From the NCBI GenBank assembly GCA_013368445.1, contig JAACJO010000015.1, forward strand, positions 248,001 through 312,000: a DNA stretch of 64,000 bases, written 5' to 3'. Positions 1 through 12,069 of this stretch are shown in pieces. Every line of letters starts with the position of its first letter. Position 1 is the first letter of the stretch. Both the position numbers and the translations under genes were made by a program. The notes beneath the pieces were generated by a model. It had not been told where the DNA came from and searched no databases. It saw only the letters and a list, made by a program, of their open reading frames with translations. Source of the DNA: Leucocoprinus leucothites (lineage: Eukaryota; Basidiomycota; Agaricomycetes; Agaricales; Agaricaceae).

Positions 1-1319
1 AGAAGATCAAGCCAACGAATAATGAGAATAGACAAAACCCACAATAAAGAAAGGTTCTACTTGTACCTCCAGAGGTTGATTGACCCTTAGGTTCGATGAG
101 ATCGTATCGCTTGACGCTCAAGATGGAAGGAAGAAAGGATACATACGCTCCAGCCCAATAGACTAATGGCGGATAAAATAAAATCTGAGTGAAATTCGTT
201 TTCGATTGTTATCCTTTACCCACCGATAGGTCCAACTGATGAGCAAGATCGAAGTCAGCAACTTGTAATACCAATTAATAGTTGCAAGCTTACTCAATTG
301 CCAGGTAGATAATAGAGTCTATAAAGAGCAATAGGTGAGACAGGCACGGCTGCCGGATTTACGAAAAACGGGATTTCATACCAGGAGAAGGCTGAGGGGT
401 TTTATCCAAATATGGTTTTTTCCGACTAGATCTGAAGTATTAGTTGCATGCAGGCTGTAGATATCAGCCTCGCTCACACAAGTAGATCCTGCGTATGAAG
501 TAAAGCTGAACGACAAACACCACAACTGCCTATGGATAGATCTGAATGAGCGATGTTGCTTGAGCCCTACTGTAGCCGAGTTACGTACGGTTACCAAGGT
601 ATGAATCTGATAAACAAGGGACTATGAGCACAGTACCAACTAGCGGAAAAACAACTAGGATCCACGAACCGTCAGCTCTCTGTCGTTGATTAGCACAAAC
701 AAAAATATATGTGGGAATAGGACTTACACACGGTTGACCAAAAGACCCGCAGTTCGTCCATACTCTAAGATCAAAACAGAGAATACTGCAGTACGAATTT
801 TAGCATCACGGTCGACTCTAGTCCCTAGCAACATGAAAATTACCTGATTTCATGATCGTGATCTGGCTTGTTGTGTCTGCCATCCTGTTGTGTTGTGTTG
901 AGAAATCGTGGACGGAAAGACTGTCGACGGAGGAAACGGCAAAAACGAACCACATTGCGGCTATCTATCAAAAACAGTTAGCCCAGTTTCACTTAAGAGA
1001 TTCTATGTTTTTCTGTTTTACTCACTAAGAGTTTGACTATGAGCGGGTCATGCTCATAACTGAAACGAAAGGCGATCCTTAGCTTTGGCCATCCAGAGAC
1101 ATATCGCACGCAAACATTACTCACCTACGAAAATAAAAGAATCTGATGTCACATATATGTGCCTATCAGCCCATCTTTTGAATGATATTTGATAAGCTTA
1201 ACGTACACTTGAAGGGTAGATACTCCCCAAATTGCCTGCGAAATGTAGCCTCCCACAAGCAGGGCGCCATAGGAAGGCATGATGTTGAGGATGATGGGAT
1301 TCTCCATTGGGACCGTCAT
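1..1319 (-). CDS. DUF6534-like multipass membrane protein (partial or uncertain 3' end)
   Basis: The likely start is the ATG at 1317-1319. The first exon encodes a hydrophobic block (GALLVGGYISQAIWGVSTLQ) followed by a Tyr/His-rich turn, which is how the basidiomycete DUF6534 seven-helix family typically begins. Further blocks in the same order lie downstream on the minus strand. An exon near 970-1045 reads PLIVKLL then IAAMWFVF. A hydrophobic exon near 440-535, after an acceptor at about 535, reads VVVFVVQLYFIRRIY, where the family has its V-Q-x-F/Y-x-x-R-I/V block. An exon near 200-280 resembles the following short loop. Exon junctions between these blocks could not all be joined in frame, so the gene may be decayed or continue past the left edge. 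The family has no established biochemical role. The assignment rests on resemblance only. Confidence 0.4.
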
Positions 1320-3175
1320 TGGGGGCGAGATGGGGCAATGCAGGACAATCAGCGATGTAACCACTGACTTACCAGTTACAGAGGTTTAAGAGGCTACCCC
1401 AAAGTGTAATCAGGAAGCGCTGCAGTGATTGCAGTGACTGATCACGTTTCAGCTGCAGAACCACATGTAAATTTGGGATAGTCGGTGTTCTATATTTCCA
1501 CAGGATACTATTTCGAACAAGTATCAGCGTCAAATCGAAGATCGCCCATGAAGATGCGACTGAAAGGCTGAAGGAACTTACCCAGGACTGGAGCTTCTTG
1601 ATATCGAGATCCAGCCGCAACTGACGATGTCATTTCCGGCAGTATCAATCAATATTCCCAAGGAAGAACCGAAGTTAAATCTTTTCATTTGAGATATGAG
1701 GATGAAAAGGCCACTCGCAATGCGTAGCTTGATTTCAAGGCATTTAGCCAGGGATATGGTAAGCGCCCAAGAGCAATAGTGACTCAGGAAGCTGGAATCG
1801 CCGAATGCTCTTTTCGTGATTTGGCGTGTCACACTGAGTTCGTTCTTGTGAGAGCGGAGCGTCGGGGCTGGCATGCGTTGGCTTGAGTTTTGCGCCTGGG
1901 GCTTTCAGAAGTCGCCTTTCACCGAATGCTTGATTCCAACGTGTTGAAAGCCAGAGCCGAATACGAGTCCACAACGATTGTCGTCCGTTCCGGTCTACGC
2001 CTCATTTCAAACAACATCATTGGTCTATGAGATTTTCAGTCCCTTCAAGCTCGAACTAGTTAATGTCCTTTTCCTTGGACGGATGGCATCCCTCTCGTCG
2101 TGGTGTGATTGAGCGCAATATCTGAGTGTGCTGACTGGTGACCGGTGACCACTGTGTCTGGGCTTGCAGTTGAGTGCGATCAGAGACAGTTACCGTGAGA
2201 AAGAGGCCGGGATTAGCCTGGTGTTGTTGACACCAATCGACCGACTTCATTCATTCACGGCGTTTCTCCGTTATTACTAGTCATTTCTTTGTCACAGAAC
2301 TCAGAAGTCCCCTTACGTGTGGATCCCCCCAGTTTATTCCAGTCGAGTTGGCCCCACAAATGCTTGAGCTCAGGAGGCTATGGATGCACCGGCTCTCCAA
2401 CGTATCTTATAGCTGCCGGCAAATTCCTGTGGCCTCTCAAGTACTTACAGTGAGATGGAACATGAAAGCCAAAGAAGACGACTACGCAGCCCTTGAAGGA
2501 CCACCATTTCATCGCCTTGCGTCCCAACTTTACGCTCACTCGATCCGAACGCAATACTTAGGAAAACTCCCACAGATGCTTTCTCCCTGCCCAGAAGACT
2601 ACTCCCAGGCCCTTCATTCTCTTCCCCCTACTTTTTTTTGGACGCCTTGTACCCCCAGAATTCCTAGTCATCCACATATAGGCGCTCGACACCCCTGTGG
2701 CTTTGCCCCAGTCGAACCCGGGAAGTTGAATAGATCTAGGTGTCTAGATGTCGACAGAATGGCGATTCCGTGCTCAAGCATTCTTATCACCAGACCTTCG
2801 TCATTCTCCGAGTTCGCGCTAGCCTGACTTCCTATCTCACGACTACAAAATAGTTGTTGATTTCCATGCGCGAGTCCCTATTAATAAAATCGCAAAATCG
2901 GTATGTTATTGTCTCACTTCGTAGCACAGAAGATGCTGACAGGCCATTTTTTGCAAGCTTTTTTCGAGCGCTAATAACTTCCTTTACCTAGCAAATGCTC
3001 AATTGAAAACGGAATACCTATCTTGAAGGAGGAGGATGAGATGGAATTGCAAATCATATCAAGGGGGCGTTAACACATGATTGGATCAGAGGCCTGCGTC
3101 AGTTAAGCGCATGAGCAACAGCTATCTAACATTCAACGATGATCGGAATGCTCAATGTCTCCTAGAGCCCAGCTA
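1320..3175. other. intergenic or unassigned, 1.9 kb
   Basis: Several open frames of 60-160 codons occur here, including one of 159 codons at 2348-2827 (+) and overlapping ones at 1369-1974 (-). None contains a recognisable domain and they do not join into a coherent protein. I see nothing I can name. Confidence 0.5.
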
Positions 3176-5124
3176 TCAAATCCTTTGACCGATCATCTCG
3201 TGGCTGTATCCAACAGGGGAATACCAGAGGAGACCTTGGTTAACCGGTATCAATCACATTCTTGTGCTCCTTAGTCTGCAATACTCACGAGATGGTAGAC
3301 TTCGTAAACTCGATTTGTGGCGCTGAATTGCTCCCTTCGTCTTTGACTGGCTTGATCAAAAATGTCGCTAGAACACGGGTGATAGCCAGGTAAACTGCAG
3401 CATTTGCAATCGCCATACCGGGACATCTCCTTCGTCCCATGCCAAATGTGAAGTCCCTTGGATCTCGAGCGCGAATGTCATTTATATGAGTTCCTCCCTG
3501 AATGAATCTGTCCGGATCAAACTGATCGGGGTCTTCAAATTCACTCTTGTTACGAGTTATTGCCCTGGGTAAAGGTATAGTTTCCGAGGAACAGAACGTG
3601 GATTAGGAGAAACTTACCAGATATTAGTCAATACCCACGCATTCTGGGGCACCAAATGTCCTCCATGCTCATCTGATTTTGAGGCACTCCTGGTCAAAAA
3701 TCGGACTACAGGATGATATCGGTGCAGCTCCTTTATGAGGGCTTCAACATAGGGAAGGTCCCCAGCATCCCCCAGGTTAGGAAGGCGGTCTTGGCCGACC
3801 ACTTCTCTTATTTCAGCGGCGGCCTTTTCTTGAATATGTGGATGCGTGGCCATGAGCAGGAAGAACGTAGTCAGAATTGAGCTTGTCTGTGAGTCATGAT
3901 TCAGACTTATACGCCTAACTATGGAGATGAACTAAGACATACTGTGTCAACTGCAGCTGGAAGATCGCTGTGAATCCGGTGAATCCGGCTCAAAATGTGA
4001 TAGGGGCCTCACCAGAATACAAACTGGCGGCTGTGCCAGCCACAATAGTTTCCATTGAAGGATCATTTTTCACCTGTATCAGGTTCTTTTGAACGAAGGA
4101 AAATGGAACTGTATCGGGCGACCGTTGAAGTTGCTCTTTCACACTATTAAAAGGACGTAAGGTGAATTCTCTAAAAAGACCTCGAGCATGTCTGGCCCAT
4201 CGCTGAAAACCGCCACCAGGAGCCCATGATGGGTAGTATCTTACTGTTGAGGGTCAGACGGTTTCGTGAAACGGGCAGTCGATTACTCACAAAATGGGTA
4301 GGAGTTTACCCACCACCGACCTGGGACAGCTGCTTGACTGACATGCTCGCCGACCTGGTCAACAAGACGAAGGTAGTCCGTATCCAGATCCTTGCCGTAA
4401 GTAAGACGCGTGGTGAAGGTCCCTACGTAGCTGACAAAATGATACCGTTGACACAGACCGCTTATCAGATTTGAACGATAAACGAAGGACGTACCGTTGG
4501 ATCGAACGTCGAAAGTCAGCAGGATCGGCGAGTAGCCGTGACAGGAACTCTGAAGACACTGTCTGGACAACTGGGAGCCATTCTTCCGATTTCCGTGAGC
4601 CGAACGTATCGTTTATCATTTGCCTAGCGATCTTGAGGCGCTGGCCGTATTTCTGTACCACGACGTTGTCTTGGCGGCCAATGAGGTCCATCATCGGAAA
4701 ATGGGGACGGGATGAATAGTCCAGTGATCGTACCACGAGGAGTTCGTGAGCGGTAGGATAATCATTAATCACAACGACGTCGCTCCGTTGCAGCATGAGA
4801 TGTATCATTGTGCTCCCTATTTTGCCAACAGACGGTGATACAATCAATGTGGAATTGTCGGATCCAGAGAACCTAGACTGCACGTACCACAGGCATCACT
4901 CCACTCCTTGTAGACCTCCCAGAGTGGGCGATCATTCCGAGCAGAGGACACAGGAAACGCGGATCCCGCCAAACCCGCTTGAGCCCTGCGTCCGTAAGGC
5001 CTCTGTCAGTCAAATGTTCTACATTATCTAGAGGGAGACTCAACCTGCGACGGGTTCGAGCTATCCACAGATATGCTCCCACACCAAGCACGATAGTGAT
5101 AACAGTGAGATAATAACTAATCAT
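3176..5124 (-). CDS. cytochrome P450 monooxygenase
   Basis: A haem-thiolate monooxygenase, probably anchored in the ER. The chosen ATG (5122-5124) starts a hydrophobic anchor (ISYYLTVITIVLGVGAYLWI) followed by a basic patch. Conserved blocks then follow in order: a PLWEVYKEWSD block, YSSRPHF, an I-helix segment AAVDTTSS (the usual first Gly is Ala), the K-helix ExxR as KELHR, and the haem loop FGMGRRRCPG at about 3418-3447 with the Cys ligand. The gene has many short introns; the last exon gives a short tail ending at 3176. Near 4990-5020 the frame of the anchor does not continue cleanly into the PLWEV block: a 20-base gap would restore it, which is too short for an intron. This may be a frameshift, early decay or a sequencing error. 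It is transcribed divergently from the methyltransferase at 5657. The family is of the fungal multi-intron type; the substrate is unknown. Confidence 0.85.
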
Positions 5125-5656
5125 TGATTCTACAGACAGATGACGTGAGTAAGGGCATGTGAAAGTGGAATTAGAATCCTGTCGCAAGTGTTCGGGTACT
5201 GGATGCACATATAACTTATCCAAATAGTTGGGATCAAGCTTCCATTGCGACTGATCTATCAACGACACAATCAGAATTCCGTCGCCGGTTCCGTATTATC
5301 TGTTCAGTTAATGTAATACCGAGGAATGTAATAGAACTAAGCGAAATAGCATGACTTTTGGGCTGTGTTTGATATCGCTTCTCCAAAAATATACGGAGTG
5401 CCCGATGAGTATGGGAATCTTGGGCGTAGATGAATCGAGCTAATGTAGTGAAGTGAAAATTTCCTGGGCATCAGTATCGAGGATTGTTGCCTACGCCACT
5501 ACTTTCTCCATCCAACACGGGTGGGAGTCCCAATGAATTTCCTTTGTCCGAGCATGATATAGTCTAAGTCTAGATAGGATGACGATAAACTCGTATATTT
5601 AATCGTAGCAAAAAAAAAAAGATCAATAAACTTGAGCTTGTGAACGCGATTCCATC
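5125..5656. promoter_or_regulatory. shared divergent promoter region, P450 / methyltransferase
   Basis: A 0.5 kb space separates the start codons of the P450 (-) and the methyltransferase (+). A TATA-like TATATTTA lies near 5595-5602, about 55-60 bases upstream of the methyltransferase ATG, followed by an A-run and a CAATAAAC stretch. No specific operator is recognised. Co-regulation of the pair is an inference from the head-to-head arrangement. Confidence 0.35.
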
Positions 5657-6858
5657 ATGTCAAACTATACCTTGCAGGTCAGTCCCCCTCGCTGATTCCT
5701 GGTCTCCAGTCGTGCTTACTACAACTCATTGTCTAAGAACGATGTTGCACCAGACAAGGAGATTCAAAGGTGGCTTGAATTATCATGATAGTTCAATTCT
5801 CACTGACATTCCATTATAGATTAGATGACCTCCATGATTGTATTACACGTTACCTTGGTGGCCGCCTCTCTTTCGCGCCTCTCGAAACCTTGTCGCCTTC
5901 TTCAATACTGGAAGTTGGGTGAGTCTAAAGCCCAAATAAATGATATTTGATTGCAATGTCGTTCATCCTTGAGTAGCTCGGGTAGTGGAGCATGGTAAGA
6001 TCGTAACTTCCGCAAAGGCAACAGTGATGACCTGACTATTGAAATAGGGCCATCCAAGCTGCCAAGCAGTTCCCAACCGCTCGAGTTACTGCTGCCGATA
6101 TGGCGGATTTACCTGATCGGTAATGTTTACATTTTCGCTAGGTCGGGTAGTACGGCTTACAACTTGTGCTGGAGCTAGTGTCCTACCCCCAAACCTTGTT
6201 TTTGAGAAGATGGATTTGACAGCACCCCTTCCGTTCAAACCCGAGTCGTTTGATATCATTCACGCTCGCTTGGTGATCATGCATGTGAGACCTTGATCAA
6301 CACTTTCGAATATATTTAAAAGCTGAAATTCATCAGCTTCCACATGGAATGGATATGCTGCGCCAAGTTGCCAAATATGTTAAACCAGGAGGTTGGCTTC
6401 TCATGGAAGAGCCGGACGACGATTGCTTCTGGGACAACGGTGGCCCTCCCGGACCAAATTTACAGGCATTACTAACTGCATGGCATCGCTCCATGCGAGA
6501 TAGAGAAGCAGAGCCATGCATCGGGCGCATGTTGGCTTCTGAGTTACGTGGCCTTGGCACTTTTGCAGAAGTCAATTCCTACTACGTCGATATCCCTTTA
6601 TCCAATCAGAGTTCAAGTAAGGATACTCTTTCATCACATCACCTTCACTTTACTGATGACTCTCGTGGAGTTTCTTCGGAGAATCAGCTTGGAGAGTGCT
6701 GGCAGCGTACAATCAAGAGCATCATACCAATCATTAGACCACGGGTTTTTAAATATGGCATCACTGATGAAGTCCTGGGAGGTGTATTGGAGGAGCTTGG
6801 TGATCCGGAGAAAAGGCTCACAACTAGAATGTATTTTACATGGTCCCAGAAGTTGTGA
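5657..6858 (+). CDS. class I SAM-dependent methyltransferase
   Basis: A soluble methyltransferase with a Rossmann-type SAM fold. Small exons join in frame from the ATG at 5657: MSNYTLQ, then NDVAPDKEIQR, then LDDLHDCITRYLGGRLSF. Motif I follows, split across two introns (ILEVG / SGSGAW / AIQAAKQFPTARVTAAD). A motif II/III-like block reads FDIIHARLVIMH, and the long last exon begins around the block VAKYVKPGGWLLMEEP, the usual strand-4 region after motif III. The overall organisation resembles the UMTA/LaeA-like methyltransferases common in fungi. It sits head-to-head with the P450 and tail-to-tail with the UbiA gene, which suggests a small-molecule substrate rather than a regulatory role. It appears complete, ending at TGA 6856-6858. 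Confidence 0.85.
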
Positions 6859-7266
6859 CGGGTTCAATACAGAGACATTTTGTGCCTTGGTTTCGTGTTA
6901 TTCAGGAGAACAAGGGTACAATGGCACCATTGGAGTGTCTTTGTTATACGGACAGGATTTCCACGGGTAAGAGGGAATTATTGCTAATTTTCTATATTTT
7001 CTATTTTTATAGTAGAAAGAACCCTTTTCGTCTTGTGTTATGCCATCATGGCCGTTCTCATACCTTGGTACTCATTTTTCACTCTTGAATACTATCGCTT
7101 ACTTTTGGCATACCACCATCCATAGAAATTTCTCTTGTTTATGCTACACTATTCAGTACACTACAATAAACCCTCAGAATCATAGCACTAAGACCGTGAA
7201 GCGAGAGTCTTTCTTCAAAACGCCGTCTTTCCCCTTCGGAAATCTAAACATTATCGCGGCTTCCAG
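6859..7266. other. convergent intergenic spacer
   Basis: About 0.4 kb lies between the methyltransferase stop and the UbiA stop. It is AT-rich with T-runs around 6980-7015 and presumably holds both 3' untranslated regions. No gene is seen. Confidence 0.5.
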
Positions 7267-8305
7267 TCACCAGTGAAATAAAGCTATCCTAGTATTCACT
7301 GGGAGAAGGTGAGCAGTAACGAGCCAAATCTGGGTGCACGAATTGTCAGGAGCAGGAGATTTTATTGACACTCACAACTCACATTATAGTAAAGATATGA
7401 TAGTTCATCATCCCGAACCGTTCGCAGGTAAAGGTACCTCATCCCCACTTGATAACCGAAGAGGGTAAACAAAAGGCTGCAAAATGGACCTAGCACCCAT
7501 AATTTTGCGAGAACGAATGACCAGGCCAGGAGGGTGCCCAGCATCAGAGTACGCGAAGCCTTTGGTGCCAGGATAGGGATAGTGAGTCGTCCAGATTTCT
7601 GATCCCCTTCAACATCAGCAAAGTCCTGTGCATGGATTGTGGTGAATATGATGAAATTACTGCAAAAGAGGGCAAGATGCGTGGTTGAATCAATTCGGGA
7701 TGAAGCTGAATGATCATAAATATGTGAGTGACATAATTTGGGAAGGATGGTTAAGCAAACGCGACCTACAAAGAACAAGTGTTGCACCGAGCTCGAAGGT
7801 AAAGTAACCACCAACATTACATATATTCTTTAAAATAGGATGCCCGCTCAGACAAAAATTATCATGAGCAATCTCCACGCAAGTCAGAGCAGCACTTGCG
7901 TAAACCACTTTGAATCCAAAAAATGAGGATAACAATAGGCATATGATCGTCATCAGCCAACGAAGTGCTTGGGCCTGCTTAACCGTGACTCTCCCAGACG
8001 GAATAGGACGCCATGGCTTGTTGATTATATCTTCATGTGCACTGTATGCTTGGTTTGAAACATTCGCTTGGATCAGGTGTAACCAGATCCAAAGCTCTGC
8101 ACACAACAGCCGACCGAAGCTGTAAGTAGGAGCGGCTACAAGGGCAAATATAGACTTCGTGTAGTATGCTCAGTCGACGAAAATCATTTTTCAATACGAG
8201 ACTCACCACCGGAAAGAAGATAGTTTTGTAATCAGAATATGTAAAGAGATATACAGTTTTCAACATGTATAGGAGCTGAGAGGTTCGTGAGACCTTGCTT
8301 GACAT
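7267..8305 (-). CDS. UbiA-family membrane prenyltransferase / terpene cyclase-like protein
   Basis: Integral membrane protein of the UbiA superfamily, which transfers or cyclises prenyl diphosphates. The ATG at 8303-8305 starts an exon ending YLFTYSDYKTIFFPV. The next exon carries ALVAAPTYSFGRLL, and then the first acidic motif region (SNQAYSAHEDIINKPWRPIP). Hydrophobic helices follow, then the second acidic region (QDFADVEGDQKSGRLTIP) and further helices. A last small exon reads IWLVTAHLLP... and ends at TGA 7267-7269; choosing the acceptor near 7330 restores this family-typical ending. The first motif is the NQ...ED variant rather than the classical NDxxDxxxD. That variant is seen in the fungal UbiA subgroup that includes non-classical members, so transferase versus cyclase activity cannot be decided here. 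It neighbours a P450 and a methyltransferase, which fits terpenoid or meroterpenoid biosynthesis. Confidence 0.85.
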
Positions 8306-10588
8306 GCTTGATAGGAAATAACTTTTTCCTAGAGACCGTGAAATGAGCTGAGTGGAGATTTTGCTTCGTCATTGTTGCTGGTCTTTGCATATTTAACAGC
8401 TTTGGCCCAATAGCGATGGTACAACTATATTCATAAGTCACGTTCCTTCGGACTAGAGTGAGTGCTGGGTAGTGCAAGATCATGATCAGGTTTGGAAGCT
8501 TTATCAATCGATATGAGGAACTGAGATGCCTTCTACATCTTTTGGTCTAATCAAAAATTTGAATGCTAAGAATTCACTTGGTTACCGCCTCTTCCCCTAA
8601 TTTCGTTCGACATAAGATTGAAGCCTTAGAAAGCGTTCAGAGGACAGAAATCAATTGTCTCGCCTTTTTTTGATTCAATGCCGCTTCGAACAGGTCTCAG
8701 TCCTTTGATCAATTTTGATGCGCCGGACTCCCTGTACTACACATACCAGAACGGGTAGTCTTAGGCATAAAAATAATATGACTCGGGAAACTGGCAAAAG
8801 CTGCTGTTATTTGCGAACGCTCAAGTTTTGGAATGTTACTCAACAGTTTCCGAGCTATTCAAGGTTCCGCATATACAGTGGATACTATCAATATGATGCA
8901 GAGGCCAAATGACTACGGCTGTACGACTTATGTGGGACTTGGCCACTGTTGGAAAGTAACCGATTTCCGCACTACAGGCTGCATCATCACATGTCCCAGA
9001 TCATCAAAGATCCGACCCCTGGAACACTGCGAGCATATACTATACCCCACCGTTGTCCGATGATATTGGGTTTCTAGTTTCAGTCTGAGATAAGGGAGAA
9101 GGGAGAACGCAGACAGCCGAGCAGCGAGGAGCATAAATCAAGAAAATGGAAGGTGTTCTTTGTCGGACAAATACAATGATGCGGTTATCGTGGAATAGCA
9201 TGAAGGTGGCATTGAAGGAGTGTAGTGTGAGATGAAGCATGGTAAAAAAAGTCAGGTGTTTCAATGGAAGTAACCGTTCAATCCAGTGACGTGGCCGCGA
9301 TACACCTGAGTCCTTCCGCACATTATTAATGCATCGTCTGGGCAAGGATAGGTGTAATTCTTATCCGAAGGAGTGCCAGATTTGTCAGATTTTAGCGGGG
9401 TTGTGAGCGCCGTACGCTAACCTTGTTTAGCTAGAAAGCGTGCCAAGGCATTCCCAAAAAAACTTCACGGGACAAGCAAGGTGAGGTAACACCCTCCGCT
9501 GCTACCGTGCACTACATGTAAGGCGACGCTGGAAGAACCGTCTCGCTGTACGCAAGTCAAGAGTCCGATTAGAGCTGAGCTCCTCTCGCGAAAAGCATCC
9601 AAGTATAGCAGCTGCCTCCGGTGCCCAATACCTGTATGTTCATTCCAGAAAATTTGTAGCTCTTTCCTGAGCCTTCGTGAAACTCGTGATGCCATGTTAT
9701 TCAGTAGATCGGCTCGCTAATGGTCAAGTGCCGTGGTTTTATTGCACTATCGGTTTCCAGGAACACATTCAAAAGGTTCGCAGGCAGCGAAGGAAATAGA
9801 ACCCCGCAGAAATGATAGTATCTGGCCAGGAGGAATAGTATCGAGTTTATTGGATGGTATCACAATTTATGGTTTACACTAACCTGATGGAGCGGCAAGC
9901 TTGCGGTACCGGGACAAAATATAGTAAGCAATCACCGAAGCTCACTACAAACGGACTGTAGAAACATCCTTATAGTGCCATACCTTCGTTCTTTCTACTA
10001 TTCTCGGGGTCAAGTAGAAAGGCAATCGACGTCGGACAAATCGAGCACCAACAAGGCTAGTTCTTGGAAAAAGGTTCACATGCTGATAGTAGCTAGATCG
10101 TAGTCCATTACATGCATACGCAGAAGAGACAGTTGCGAATCGGTGATCGTCTGACGTCATCGAAGAGTTAACGGGAGATTCCAGGTTACATGTGTCCTGG
10201 GGCCTGACTTTTGATCTACCATGAATTCAGTTCAAGAGATAAAATCGGATGAGAAAACCAGAAAGATCCGACTTTGTGCCGTCCGATGATGATGAATCGC
10301 CTACTACTTATTAATAACGATTCTGAAGGACCAAGTTCCATGAAGCGTACATTTAACTTCCTGATCAGAATCTTTCGAAGCTTGGGAATAATTGATTGAC
10401 GCTCACGCTGTGCTAATGAGTATTATGTTTCATGTGCGTGCCCCAGTGTGGGTATCATGGCCGGTGCGCGACGTAGAGCTGATTTATGAAAATAGAGGGA
10501 CAGGAGAATTTCTCCTCCCTAGAAATCCGACTAGCTAGACTCAGTAAGCTAGCGCCCATAACGGGACTTACAGCCCAAGCGACATTCA
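8306..10588. other. intergenic, 2.3 kb
   Basis: Only short frames (up to about 100 codons at 9040-9345, minus) are present. They have no recognisable domain and I cannot join them into a gene. No repeat copies or RNA genes were noticed. Confidence 0.5.
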
Positions 10589-11865
10589 ATGGTAAGACAA
10601 AGCTCTACTATTACATTGACTCTCGAATCGCAGTGACTCACAGGACTACTCTAGACAGAAAGCATCCTCGTAGACCAGCAGGGCACGAAGCTCGCATATA
10701 CGGACTCCGGACCACCATCTAGCGCCTATACCACTATCTTCGCCGTCCACGGATTGGCATTCAATGCTGGTGAGAAACTGAATCCAAGATCAACAGTTGG
10801 ACCTATGGAAATTCCCATTTTTCAGGTATCTTTGAACGCGTCCAGGCATGTGCAAAACGCGCAAATGTCCGCTTTGTCGCTGCGACGCGCAGAAACTATC
10901 AAGGATCCACTCCTTTCACTGAAGCAGAGCTCAAAGTTCTCAATGGAGGATCGGCAGAAGAGAAGAACGCTTTCTTAGCGAAACGCGGAGTAGAACTACT
11001 GATCTTCATCGATAAATTTCTTGCCGACCAACAAATTCCTCTTCAAGCACCTGAGAAAGGGAAAACTGGTGGCGTAGCGATCATTGGATGGTCCCTGGGC
11101 AATACCGTGGCGCTTTCTGCTATCGCAAATCTTTCATCCATTGCCCCTGATGCTCAAGCTCGCCTGGCTCCTCTGATCCATACTTTGATTCTTCATGGTC
11201 AGCCATGCCGCTATAATTCCCCAAAATTTCCCTGATGAACTTTCAATCAGATCCTTCAAAAAACATTCTTGGACATGCTTCAGATGCCAATAACTGGGCT
11301 CCAATGAACGTTATTGACAAAACCATTCCAAAAAAGTCCGAAATACCCTTCTTCGTATGGTGGGTTTCATCATACTTCCAGCACGGTGACCTCTCCAAAC
11401 GAAGCCACGAAGAACTCGAGTACCACGCACCCGGATTCAATCGTCCTCCTACAGTATACAGCCTTGCCTCTGCAGACCGCCTTTCGGTGGTAGAGTCTGG
11501 GGCTGCGTTAAAGGCCGACGTTCCCTATCAAGTCTTCCTCCGTCCGCAGTTTCTCGCCTCGTATAATTCACTATTCTCCAAGGAATTGAAAGATCTACTT
11601 CCAAATCTGAAGGCTTTCCTGATCAGCGGTGAACATAGCGCAGCGTTTAGTCCAAGCACGGCTTGGATGGTCCAGGACCACGACAAGGAACATGGAGGAG
11701 GCTTCATCAAGGCTAAGATACTGAGGGGATTTAACCATTTCGTATGTCTATATTACGGATTTTGCTTGAAGGTCATACCTTCTCATCCCCCCCTGACAGA
11801 GTGCCTGGGACGAGCCAGAAAGTACCTTACAGGCCTATCAGGACTGTATTACTAGGTCCTTCTGA
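10589..11865 (+). CDS. alpha/beta hydrolase-fold protein
   Basis: A probable serine esterase or hydrolase of a family common in Agaricomycetes. The best model starts with a one-codon exon: the ATG at 10589-10591 is followed directly by GTAAG. It is spliced to an exon beginning TESILVDQQGTKLAYTDSG, then FAVHGLAF (the HG oxyanion-type turn), then IFERVQACAKR. The nucleophile elbow is GWSLGN near 11090. An intron after LILH restores NWAPMNVIDK, and a last intron restores the C-terminal block HFSAWDEP, where His could be the catalytic base. The gene ends at TGA 11863-11865. The fold is clear; substrate and cell location are not. No signal peptide is apparent. Confidence 0.75.
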
Positions 11866-12069
11866 CCTTTTTCGCTTCGACAAATCACGGAGGCTGAGGG
11901 AGCTAATGGAATAAGGAAAATTTACAGTATGCTTGGTTATCTACACCTCAGGTTATAAATCATTGTACAGCAGGTGAAGCGTTGGGTGGGAGTCCCCATT
12001 GATTCGAGTAACGTTCGAGTAGCTACAGTAAGATTCGCTGATGACCTCTCCTTAAGTCCTTCCTCAAGC

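Noticed and set aside
2348..2827. 159-codon plus-strand frame
   Set aside because: Starts from a non-ATG codon, shows no domain, signal or membrane segment, and has uneven composition. Probably chance.
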